A stretch of 64,000 bases of DNA from Streptomyces sp. NBC_00554 (GTDB lineage Bacteria > Actinomycetota > Actinomycetes > Streptomycetales > Streptomycetaceae), in assembly GCF_041431135.1 (NCBI RefSeq), contig NZ_CP107799.1, positions 5,828,001 to 5,892,000 on the forward strand, given 5' to 3'. A program made the position numbers and the translations under genes. The notes beneath the pieces are model-generated. The model did no database searches and had not been told where the DNA came from. It worked only from the letters and a program-made list of their open reading frames with translations. Shown one piece after another: positions 50,400 through 58,152 of the stretch (positions are counted from its first letter, which is position 1; each line of letters opens with the position of its first letter).

Positions 50400-51272
50400 A
50401 TGCCCTCCTCCGCTGCCGAAGCTCCGCCCCTCCCCGCGCCGCTGCGCGTGCCCGTCGCCGACTCGCACACCCACCTCGACATGCAGTCCGGCACAGTGGA
50501 CGAGGGCCTCGCCAAGGCCGCCTCGGTCGGGGTGACGACGGTCGTCCAGGTCGGCTGCGACGTGAACGGCTCACGCTGGGCGGCCGAGACGGCTGCCGCG
50601 TACGACGCCGTCCACGCGACGGTCGCGCTGCACCCCAACGAAGCGCCGCGTATCGTCCACGGCGACCCCGACGGCTGGTCCCGGCAGGGCGAGCGGCGGC
50701 CGGGCGGCGACGGTGCGCTGGACGAGGCGCTCGCCGAGATCGACCGGCTGGCAGCTCTGCCGCAGGTCAAGGGCGTCGGCGAGACCGGGCTCGACTACTT
50801 CCGCACCGGCCCCGAGGGCAAGGCCGCGCAGGAACGGTCCTTCCGGGCCCACATCGAGATCGCCAAGCGGCACGGCAAGGCCCTGGTCATCCACGACCGC
50901 GACGCCCACGCCGACGTACTGCGCATCCTCAAGGAGGAGGGCGCCCCCGAGCGGACCGTCTTCCACTGCTACTCCGGTGACGCCGCGATGGCCGAAGTGT
51001 GCGCCCGCGCCGGCTACTTCATGTCCTTCGCCGGCAACATGACCTTCAAGAACGCCCAGCCGCTGCGTGACGCACTCGCCGTGGCGCCCCTGGAGCTCGT
51101 CCTCGTCGAGACCGACGCGCCCTTCCTGACCCCCGTGCCGTACCGCGGACGGCCTAACGCTCCGTATCTCATTCCGGTCACGGTCCGCGCCATGGCCGCG
51201 GTGCGGGGAATCGGCGAGGACGAGCTGGCGACCTCGATCTCCGCGAACACCGCGCGTGCGTTTGATTACTGA
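50400..51272 (+). CDS. tatD: TatD-family metal-dependent hydrolase (DNase)
   Basis: The protein has 290 residues. Metal ligands are in VADSHTHLD, VKGVGETGLDYF (Glu), VIHDRDAHAD, FHCYSGD and LVETDAPFLTP, the full set for the amidohydrolase-fold TatD enzymes. These act as 3'-5' exonucleases or on D-aminoacyl-tRNA/DNA substrates in the cytosol. It has an insertion after HPNEAPRIVHGD relative to short TatD proteins, common in actinobacteria. Confidence 0.93.
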   Translation: MPSSAAEAPPLPAPLRVPVADSHTHLDMQSGTVDEGLAKAASVGVTTVVQVGCDVNGSRWAAETAAAYDAVHATVALHPNEAPRIVHGDPDGWSRQGERRPGGDGALDEALAEIDRLAALPQVKGVGETGLDYFRTGPEGKAAQERSFRAHIEIAKRHGKALVIHDRDAHADVLRILKEEGAPERTVFHCYSGDAAMAEVCARAGYFMSFAGNMTFKNAQPLRDALAVAPLELVLVETDAPFLTPVPYRGRPNAPYLIPVTVRAMAAVRGIGEDELATSISANTARAFDY

Positions 51273-51414
51273 CGAATAACGCTTCCGGGGGTTCTTCCCG
51301 ACCGCACCTCAGGGCAGTGTCGCGACACAGCGTAGCCGCGTTGCTTTGGAGAGTGACGACCGCTCCGCTAGGTTCTGGTCGCCCGATCCGGACTCCCCCC
51401 TGGAGCGTGTCGTC

Positions 51415-52812
51415 GTGAGCAACTCGCAGTACGAGACGTACGGAACGACTGGAACAGCCGGTACGACGGGGGCGGTCGGCCCGTCGTACGAGGACTATGA
51501 GCCGTCTGCCGGCCACGGCTACCCGGACTTCCCGGAGTCCTCGGACGCTCCGGTGTACCCGGACACGTACGAGCCCGCGTACGAGGCGTACGTGCCGGAG
51601 TCCGACCTTCCCACCGAGCCCCTGCTGCCTCGGCAGGCGGCCCCCGAGGGCGCCGCTCCGCGGCCCGGCGGCCGTGCCGAAGCCCGGCGTGCGGCCCGGC
51701 GCAGGCGCACCGGCGAGCGTCCCGACCCGCTGCGGCGGCTGCTCCCGCAGGCGCTGGTCGTCGCGTTCCTGGCAGGCGGCACCTCCGCCTTCGTCGCCAA
51801 CGACAAGGCGATCGAGCTCAGCGTCGACGGCAAGCCGCGCACGCTGCACACCTTCGCGGACGACGTGACCGAACTGCTCGCCGACGAGGGCGTGGACGTG
51901 GGGGCGCACGACGTCGTGGCGCCCGCCCCCGGCACGGCGCTCGCGAGCGGCGACGAGGTCGCTGTGCACTACGGGCGCCCCGTGCGCCTCACCCTCGACG
52001 GGCAACGGCGCCAGGTGTGGACGACGGCGCACACGGTGGACGGGGCGCTCAGGCAGCTCGGAGTGCGCGCCGAGGGGGCGTACCTGTCGACCTCGCGCTC
52101 CCAGCGGATCGGCCGCGCCGGGCTGGAGCTCGACGTCCGCACCGAGCGCACGGTGACGATCATGGCGGACGGGCGGGCGCGGACGATCCGTACGAACGCG
52201 GCGAGCGTGCGCGAGGCCCTCGACGAGGCCGGGATCACGCTGCACGGGCAGGACACCACCTCCGTCGCGCCCGGGAGCTTCCCGCGCGACGGACAGACCG
52301 TCACCGTCATGCGGATCACCGGGACCAAGGAGGTCCGCGAGGAGCCGATTCCGTTCGCGGTGGAGCGGAGCCGGGATTCCTCGCTGTTCCGGGGGACCGA
52401 GGTGGTCGAGCGGGCCGGGCAGCCGGGGGTGCGGCGGGTCACGTACCTCCTGCGGACCGTCAACGGGGTCAAGCAGAAGCCGCGGCGGGTGAAGTCCGAG
52501 GTGGTGCGGGAGCCGCGGGTGCAGGTGGTGAAGGTCGGGACGAAGCCGCTGCCTACGTCCGTCGGCGGGGCCGATCATCTGGACTGGTCCGGGCTTGCTG
52601 CGTGTGAGTCGGGGGGGCGGCCCGGGGCGGTGGATCCCTCCGGTACGTACGGCGGGCTCTATCAGTTCGACACGCGGACGTGGCAGGGGCTCGGGGGTGC
52701 GGGGCGGCCGCAGGACGCGCCTGCGGCGGAGCAGACGTTTCGTGCGAAGAAGCTTTATGTGCGGCGGGGGGCCAGTCCTTGGCCGCACTGTGGGGCGCGG
52801 TTGCGGGGGTGA
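51415..52812 (+). CDS. resuscitation-promoting factor (RpfB-like muralytic enzyme)
   Basis: From GTG 51415 the protein has 465 residues. A cytoplasmic Tyr/Pro/Glu-rich tail and a membrane anchor (ALVVAFLAGGTSAFVA) are followed by DUF348-type repeats (AIELSVDGKPRTLHTFADDV, VRLTLDGQRRQVWTTAHTVD, TVTIMADGRARTIRTN). A G5 domain with EVREEPIPFAVER comes next and the C-terminal Rpf transglycosylase has catalytic Glu in LAACESGG. It cleaves peptidoglycan and promotes spore germination or regrowth. Unlike rpfA-type genes, no c-di-AMP riboswitch fits in the 142-bp leader. Confidence 0.92.
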   Translation: MSNSQYETYGTTGTAGTTGAVGPSYEDYEPSAGHGYPDFPESSDAPVYPDTYEPAYEAYVPESDLPTEPLLPRQAAPEGAAPRPGGRAEARRAARRRRTGERPDPLRRLLPQALVVAFLAGGTSAFVANDKAIELSVDGKPRTLHTFADDVTELLADEGVDVGAHDVVAPAPGTALASGDEVAVHYGRPVRLTLDGQRRQVWTTAHTVDGALRQLGVRAEGAYLSTSRSQRIGRAGLELDVRTERTVTIMADGRARTIRTNAASVREALDEAGITLHGQDTTSVAPGSFPRDGQTVTVMRITGTKEVREEPIPFAVERSRDSSLFRGTEVVERAGQPGVRRVTYLLRTVNGVKQKPRRVKSEVVREPRVQVVKVGTKPLPTSVGGADHLDWSGLAACESGGRPGAVDPSGTYGGLYQFDTRTWQGLGGAGRPQDAPAAEQTFRAKKLYVRRGASPWPHCGARLRG

Positions 52813-52820
52813 GGGTGGGT

Positions 52821-52938
52821 TTTTCGCCCCCTCCGCCCCTACCCGTCCCTTGTTCCTGGGGGCTCCGCCCCCAGACCCCCGTATCGCGCTGACGCGCTCG
52901 TCCTCAAACGCCGGACGGGCTGGAAATCTCCAGCCCGT
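52821..52938. repeat. intergenic repeat element, truncated copy
   Basis: Shares its first 100 bp with 57928-58082: TTTTCGCCCCCTCCGCCCC, a GGGGGC/GCCCCC hairpin (52856-52874), and CATCGCGCTGACGCG-like DNA up to CCGGACGGGCTG. The right inverted end is absent. Instead a 10-bp hairpin ACGGGCTGGA/TCCAGCCCGT (52915-52938) ends 11 bp before rsmA. Confidence 0.85.
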
Positions 52939-52949
52939 ACCCTTACTCC

Positions 52950-53837
52950 GTGACCAGCCCCACCCCCGACGCCCTCCTGGGCCCCGCCGAGATCCGCGAA
53001 CTCGCGGGAGCCCTCGGCGTGCGGCCCACCAAGCAGCGCGGCCAGAACTTCGTGATCGACGCGAACACGGTGCGTCGTATCGTGCGCACCGCCGGCGTAC
53101 GCCCGGACGACGTGGTCGTCGAGGTGGGCCCAGGGCTCGGCTCGCTGACCCTCGCGCTGCTGGAGGCCGCCGACGCGGTCGTCGCCGTGGAGATCGACGA
53201 CGTACTCGCCGGAGCGCTCCCCGCGACCATCGCCGCGCGCATGCCGACCCGCGCCGGGCGTTTCTCGCTCGTGCACTCCGACGCGATGCAGGTACGGGAG
53301 CTGCCCGGCGCCGCGCCCACCGCGCTCGTCGCGAACCTCCCGTACAACGTCGCCGTTCCCGTACTGCTGCACATGCTCGAGACCTTCCCGACCATCGAGC
53401 GCACGCTCGTGATGGTGCAGGCCGAGGTGGCGGACCGGCTCGCGGCCCCGCCCGGCTCGAAGGTGTACGGCGTCCCGTCGGTGAAGGCCAACTGGTACGC
53501 GGACGTGAAGCGGGCCGGTTCCATCGGGCGCAACGTCTTCTGGCCGGCGCCCAACGTCGACAGCGGGCTCGTGGCGCTCACCAGGCGCACCGAGCCGATC
53601 AAGACCACGGCGTCCAGGCGCGAGGTGTTCGCGGTGGTGGACGCGGCGTTCGCGCAGCGGCGGAAGACGCTCAGGGCCGCGCTCGCCGGGTGGGCCGGTT
53701 CCGCGGCGGCGGCCGAGACCGCGCTCGTCGCCGCCGGGGTCTCGCCGCAGGCCCGCGGCGAGTCCCTCACCGTCGAGGAGTTCGCCCGCATCGCCGAGAA
53801 CCGTGTCGTCGAGAACGAGGAGTCCGCGGCCAAGTGA
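52950..53837 (+). CDS. rsmA: 16S rRNA dimethyladenosine transferase RsmA (KsgA)
   Basis: The protein has 295 residues. The N-terminus has the KsgA signature RPTKQRGQNFVID. The SAM site is VVEVGPGLGSLT, the acidic strand VVAVEIDD, and the catalytic motif NLPY (VANLPYNVAVPVL). It dimethylates A1518 and A1519 of 16S rRNA. GTG start. Its stop overlaps the ispE start as GTGA, the usual rsmA-ispE pairing. Confidence 0.95.
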   Translation: MTSPTPDALLGPAEIRELAGALGVRPTKQRGQNFVIDANTVRRIVRTAGVRPDDVVVEVGPGLGSLTLALLEAADAVVAVEIDDVLAGALPATIAARMPTRAGRFSLVHSDAMQVRELPGAAPTALVANLPYNVAVPVLLHMLETFPTIERTLVMVQAEVADRLAAPPGSKVYGVPSVKANWYADVKRAGSIGRNVFWPAPNVDSGLVALTRRTEPIKTTASRREVFAVVDAAFAQRRKTLRAALAGWAGSAAAAETALVAAGVSPQARGESLTVEEFARIAENRVVENEESAAK

Positions 53838-54739
53838 CCGAGTCCGTGACCGTACGTGTCCCCGCCAAGGTCAACGTCCAGCTCGCGGTGGGCGGCGCCC
53901 GCCCCGACGGCTTCCACGACCTGGCCAACGTCTTTCTCGCGGTCGGCCTGTACGACGAGGTCACGGTGACGGCGGCGGACGAGCTGAGCGTCACCTGCTC
54001 GGGTCCTGATGCCGACCAAGTCCCCCTTGACGTGACGAATTTGGCGGCGCGGGCGGCCATCGAGCTCGGCCGCAGGTACGGCGTGGACCCCCACGTGCAC
54101 ATCCACATCGCCAAGGACATCCCCGTCGCGGGCGGCATGGCGGGCGGCAGCGCCGACGGAGCCGGCGCGCTGCTCGCCTGCGACACCCTGTGGGGTACGA
54201 ACGCCTCGCGCGAGGAACTCCTCGACATCTGCGCCGAGTTGGGCAGCGACGTGCCGTTCAGCCTGGTGGGCGGGGCGGCGCTCGGCCTCGGACGGGGCGA
54301 GCGGCTGCGGGCGCTCGAGGTCGGCGGGACCTTCCACTGGGTGTTCGCGATGGCCGGGCGCGGGCTGTCCACCCCGGCGGTGTTCCGGGAGTTCGACCGG
54401 ATGAACGAGGGCGTACGGATCCCCGAGCCCGTCGCCTCGCAGGAACTGTTCGCCGCCCTCGCGAAGGGAGACGCCGCCGCGCTCGCCGCCGCGGTCTCCA
54501 ACGACCTGCAGCCCGCCGCGCTTTCGCTTTTCCCGGAGCTCGCCGACACCCTGGCCGCCGGCCGCGCCGCCGGCGCCCTCGCCGCGCTCGTCTCCGGTTC
54601 GGGTCCGACCACGGCGTTCCTCGCCCGTGATCCGGAGTCGGCGGCCGAGGTGGCCGAGGCGCTGTCGGCCTCCGGCACCTGCCGGACGGTGCGCACGGCG
54701 TCGGGAGCGGCGCCGGGCGCCACGGTGCTCGGTCACTGA
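53834..54739 (+). CDS. ispE: 4-diphosphocytidyl-2-C-methyl-D-erythritol kinase IspE
   Basis: This 301-residue GHMP kinase has VRVPAKVNVQLAVGG at the start, the ATP loop PVAGGMAGGSADGAGAL, the Asp-containing ELGSDVPFSLVGG, and VSGSGPTTAF near the end. It phosphorylates CDP-ME in the MEP isoprenoid pathway. GTG 53834 overlaps the rsmA stop, so it is translationally coupled. Confidence 0.95.
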   Translation: MTESVTVRVPAKVNVQLAVGGARPDGFHDLANVFLAVGLYDEVTVTAADELSVTCSGPDADQVPLDVTNLAARAAIELGRRYGVDPHVHIHIAKDIPVAGGMAGGSADGAGALLACDTLWGTNASREELLDICAELGSDVPFSLVGGAALGLGRGERLRALEVGGTFHWVFAMAGRGLSTPAVFREFDRMNEGVRIPEPVASQELFAALAKGDAAALAAAVSNDLQPAALSLFPELADTLAAGRAAGALAALVSGSGPTTAFLARDPESAAEVAEALSASGTCRTVRTASGAAPGATVLGH

Positions 54740-54765
54740 CCCGACTCGGGCACCGACCTCACCCC

Positions 54766-54796
54766 ACCTTCACCTGACCTGCATAAATGTGAAGGT
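54766..54796 (+). terminator. hairpin downstream of ispE
   Basis: ACCTTCAC and GTGAAGGT form an 8-bp stem over a 15-base AT-containing loop, 27 bp past ispE. It could be a weak terminator or an operator for the MHYT gene; promoter-like AT-rich DNA (ACTTTATTCT) follows. Confidence 0.4.
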
Positions 54797-54971
54797 CCAC
54801 GTGTAACCTACGTCACGGTAACTTTATTCTGATCTATCGCCCCCCATGGTCCCTTTCGTGCGGTCTGCCCCTCAGCGGAGGCTGGCATGATCAGGCCTCC
54901 CCGGTCTCCTGTTACCGGCGGTACTTCCGTGTGCGCGGCCATGCCCGCTCGCCGGACGAGAGGGGTTCCCC

Positions 54972-55751
54972 ATGGGACACATGGACCACTTCAGCGCCGG
55001 ATGGGTCACTCCGGTCCTGTCCTACGCGATGGCCTGCGTCGGCTCGGCGCTCGGACTGCGCTGCACGGTCAGGGCACTTGAGGCCGACGGAGCCTCGAAA
55101 CGGAACTGGCTGCTGATGGCCTCCATCGCCATCGGCTCCGGCATCTGGACCATGCACTTCATCGCGATGATGGGCTTCGCCGTCGACGGGACACCGATCC
55201 GGTACGACGTCCCGCTCACCGTGCTCAGCCTGCTGATGGCGGTCGCGGTCGTCGGGGCGGGCGTCTTCACCGCCGGGTACGGGCGCTCCCGCGTACGGGC
55301 CGTGACGCTCGGCGGGATCGGCACCGGGCTCGGCGTCGCCGCCATGCACTACACGGGCATGGCCGCGCTCAACCTGAACGCCACGGTCGACTACGACCCC
55401 ACGCTCGTCATCGCCTCCGTCATCATCGCCGTCGTCGCCGCGACCGCCGCGCTGACGCTCACCCTCATCGTCCGCGGGCCCGTCCTCGCCACCCTCGCGG
55501 CCCTCGTCATGGGTCTCGCGGTCGTCAGCATGCACTACACCGGGATGTGGGCCGTGAGCATCAGCCTCGCGCCCAGCAGCGCGACGCTTTCCGGGGCCAC
55601 GGCAACCGAGTTCATCTTCCCGCTCGCCGTGGTGCTCGGTTCGTTCCTCTTCCTGACCTCCGCGTACGTCGCACTGTCCCCGACCGGCAAGCGACACGAG
55701 TCGGCCGCCGCCGCCGAACTGCTCCGCCAGGTCGAGCTGTCCACCGCCTGA
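54972..55751 (+). CDS. MHYT-domain integral membrane sensor
   Basis: The protein has 259 residues with seven membrane segments. It contains one MHFIAM and two MHYTGM motifs at conserved spacing in the MHYT domain, proposed to bind metal and sense gases such as oxygen, CO or NO. No output domain follows, so it would have to signal through a partner. The histidine-kinase-like gene 143 bp downstream is a candidate by proximity only. Confidence 0.92.
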   Translation: MGHMDHFSAGWVTPVLSYAMACVGSALGLRCTVRALEADGASKRNWLLMASIAIGSGIWTMHFIAMMGFAVDGTPIRYDVPLTVLSLLMAVAVVGAGVFTAGYGRSRVRAVTLGGIGTGLGVAAMHYTGMAALNLNATVDYDPTLVIASVIIAVVAATAALTLTLIVRGPVLATLAALVMGLAVVSMHYTGMWAVSISLAPSSATLSGATATEFIFPLAVVLGSFLFLTSAYVALSPTGKRHESAAAAELLRQVELSTA

Positions 55752-55805
55752 GCTGTCCAACCCTTGAGCTGTCGAGCACTTGAAGCTGTCCAGCACTTGA
55801 GCTCC
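55734..55805. repeat. short imperfect direct repeats after the MHYT gene
   Basis: About four copies of GAGCTGTC(C/G)A spaced 16-18 bp, starting inside the last codons of the MHYT gene, then two CGTACGTC-CTTGAAC copies nearby (to about 55880). Probably slippage; they fill the gap to the kinase gene. Confidence 0.5.
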
Positions 55806-55894
55806 CCGTCGTCCGGGCGCCCGCACCGCCCGTACGTCCCTTGAACCGCCCCCTTCCGTACGTCGCTTGAACTCCCCCTGAACGAGGTCCCCCC

Positions 55895-57916
55895 ATGCGT
55901 GTCCCCCGCACGCCCGACCGGCTGCGTCCCAGATCCGTTCGCGCGAAGATCGTCGCCCTGCTCATGCTGCCCATCGTGTCCCTGATGGCACTGTGGGGCT
56001 TCGCCGCCGTGACCACGGCGTCCAGCATCGGCGACCTGGAACGGGCCAAGGACGTCAACTCCGAACTCCTCACCCCCGTCGGCGACTTCGTCACCACCCT
56101 GCAGGGCGAGCGGACCGCCACCCTGAGGTACGTGGCCGCACCGGGTGCCCGCAGCCTCGCCGCCCTGGAGACGGCGCGGGCCGCCACCGACAAGGCCTCC
56201 ACCACGCTGCTCACCGGTGTCGACGCGAGCGGCTCCGACGCCGAACTGCTCAACGCCGCGCTGCCCGGCCGTCTCGACCGCCTCGAATCCGACGCGGGCG
56301 GTCTTTCGGCCCTGCGCACCGAGGTCGGTGTGGAGGGGGCGAACCCCTCCGCCGCGTTCACGAAGTACTCCGCGATCATCGAGCACGGCTTCTCCGTCAC
56401 CGGCGCGCTCACCGGCGACGAGACCACCGACGCGACCTCCGAGGCCCGCGTCGTCCTCGAACTCTCCCGCGCCCGCGAGGCAGTTGCCCAGGAACAGGCG
56501 CTGCTCGTCGCCGGGAGCGGGGCCGGGTCGCTGACGACCGACCAGTACGCGCTGTTCACCGGGGCCGTCGCCACGCAGCGGGCGCTGCTGAAGCCCGCGG
56601 TCGCCGACCTGAAGGCCGCGCACCGGACGGCGTACAACACCGTTCTGGCGGGCGACAGTTACGCGAAGCTGCAGGCCGTCGAGAACCGGGTGCGCAGCGC
56701 CGGGCCCGGGGCCTCCGGTGTGTCGGCCGGTCTGCTGGCGGGCTGGGACGACTCCGTTTCCGCCGTCCTTAAGGGGCTGGCCAAGGCCGAGGCGGGGGCC
56801 GGTACCGCCGCCGCGGCGAAGGCGAACCCGTTCGGCTGGGCCACGCTCGGCGCGTCCGGCGTCGCGATGCTCCTGGGACTGATCGGCGTACTGCTGTCGC
56901 TGCTCGTGTCCGTGCTCGTCGGACGCGGGCTCATCGTCGAACTGCTCGATCTGCGGAACTCCGCGCTGGAGGTCGCCGGCCGTCGGCTGCCGCAGGCCAT
57001 GCGCCGGCTGCACGCCGGGCAGGGCGTCGACATCGACGCCGAGGCGCCCATGCGGCGACTCGTCGGTGACGAACTGGCCCAGGTGGGCACCGCGTTGACC
57101 GCCGTGCAGCGGGCCGCGCTCAAGGCCGCGTCCGAGCGGGCCGAGCTGCTGAGCGGGATCTCCGGGGTGTACGTCAGCCTCGCCCGGCGCAGCCAGGTGC
57201 TGCTGCACCGGCAGCTGGATCTGCTGTCCGCCATGGAGCAACGGCAGCGGGACGCGATGGAGTTGCAGGACCTGTACCGGGTCGACTACCTCGCCACCCG
57301 GATGCGGCGGCACTCCGAGAGCCTGCTCATCCTCTCCGGGATCGCGCCGGGGCGTGGGTGGCGTACGCCGATCGCGCTGTCCGACGTACTGCGTGCCGCC
57401 GTCGCCGAGATCGAGGACGCCACCCGCGTCCAGATCTGGGCCGTACCCCGTGTCTCGGTCGCCGGCGGTTCGGTCGCCGACGTGATCCACCTTCTCGCCG
57501 AGCTCGTCGAGAACGCCGCGGCCTTCTCGCCGCCCAGCACCAAGGTGCAGCTGAAGGCCGCCCGGCTGCGGGACGGTGTCCTCGTCGAGGTCGAGGACAG
57601 CGGCTTCGGCATGAACGAGGAGGCGATGGCCGAGGCGAACCGGAAGATCCAGGCCCAGCGGGTCGATCTCCTCGACGCCAAGCAGATCGGGCTGTTCGTG
57701 GTGAACCGCCTCGCCGAGCGGCAGGGTCTGCGGATCGAGCTCCGGCAGACGCCGAGCGGAGGCGTGACCGCGGCCGTCTTCATCCCGGAGCCCCTGCTCC
57801 GGGACGACATGCCGGTCCACGACCGCTCCATCGCCGAGGGCGGCGGGCAGGGACGGTCCCTGGCTCCGGCGTCGGCGCTGATCCCGCGGCAGCGGCTTGC
57901 TGACGGGGGCGTCTGA
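55895..57916 (+). CDS. NIT-domain sensor histidine-kinase-like protein (CvnA-type)
   Basis: The protein has 673 residues. An N-terminal helix (about 18-42), an extracellular NIT (nitrate/nitrite-type) sensor domain, a second helix (about 317-342), a HAMP-like segment and a HATPase domain with N box ELVENAAAF (Asn540) and G box EDSGFGM (about 567-573). In related kinases the phospho-acceptor block reads DHLATRMRR; here it is DYLATRMRR, with Tyr465 replacing His. No response regulator or conservon partners (roadblock, DUF742, GTPase) follow, so it is an orphan. Confidence 0.87.
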   Translation: MRVPRTPDRLRPRSVRAKIVALLMLPIVSLMALWGFAAVTTASSIGDLERAKDVNSELLTPVGDFVTTLQGERTATLRYVAAPGARSLAALETARAATDKASTTLLTGVDASGSDAELLNAALPGRLDRLESDAGGLSALRTEVGVEGANPSAAFTKYSAIIEHGFSVTGALTGDETTDATSEARVVLELSRAREAVAQEQALLVAGSGAGSLTTDQYALFTGAVATQRALLKPAVADLKAAHRTAYNTVLAGDSYAKLQAVENRVRSAGPGASGVSAGLLAGWDDSVSAVLKGLAKAEAGAGTAAAAKANPFGWATLGASGVAMLLGLIGVLLSLLVSVLVGRGLIVELLDLRNSALEVAGRRLPQAMRRLHAGQGVDIDAEAPMRRLVGDELAQVGTALTAVQRAALKAASERAELLSGISGVYVSLARRSQVLLHRQLDLLSAMEQRQRDAMELQDLYRVDYLATRMRRHSESLLILSGIAPGRGWRTPIALSDVLRAAVAEIEDATRVQIWAVPRVSVAGGSVADVIHLLAELVENAAAFSPPSTKVQLKAARLRDGVLVEVEDSGFGMNEEAMAEANRKIQAQRVDLLDAKQIGLFVVNRLAERQGLRIELRQTPSGGVTAAVFIPEPLLRDDMPVHDRSIAEGGGQGRSLAPASALIPRQRLADGGV

Positions 57917-57927
57917 GGAACTACGGG

Positions 57928-58082
57928 TTCTCGCCCCCTCCGCCCCTTCCCGTCCCGTTCCTGGGGGCTGCCGCCCCCAGACCCCCGCATCGCGCTGACG
58001 CGCTCGTCCTCAAACGCCGGACGGGCTGACACCGGGCGTAGCCCGGAAGCATGGGACGGGTAGGGGCGGAGGGGGCGAAAAA
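57928..58082. repeat. MITE-like intergenic repeat with about 29-bp inverted ends
   Basis: A 155-bp element with imperfect terminal inverted repeats (57928-57956 and 58053-58082; core CGCCCCCTCCGCCCC). Inside are a CTGGGGGC/GCCCCCAG hairpin (57961-57980) and CGCGCTGACGCGCTCGTCC. The left 100 bp match the copy before rsmA. It lies between the kinase and ABC-F genes and codes for nothing evident; it could also work as a terminator. Confidence 0.8.
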
Positions 58083-58152
58083 ACCGCGGCTCAGCCCACG
58101 CCGACGCGCGGACTACCCTTGAGGGTCGATCGTCCCCCTTGTCAGGAGAGAA

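Noticed and set aside
51273..51414. c-di-AMP (ydaO) riboswitch before the rpf gene
   Set aside because: Known for rpfA-type genes, but this gap is too short and shows no matching motifs.
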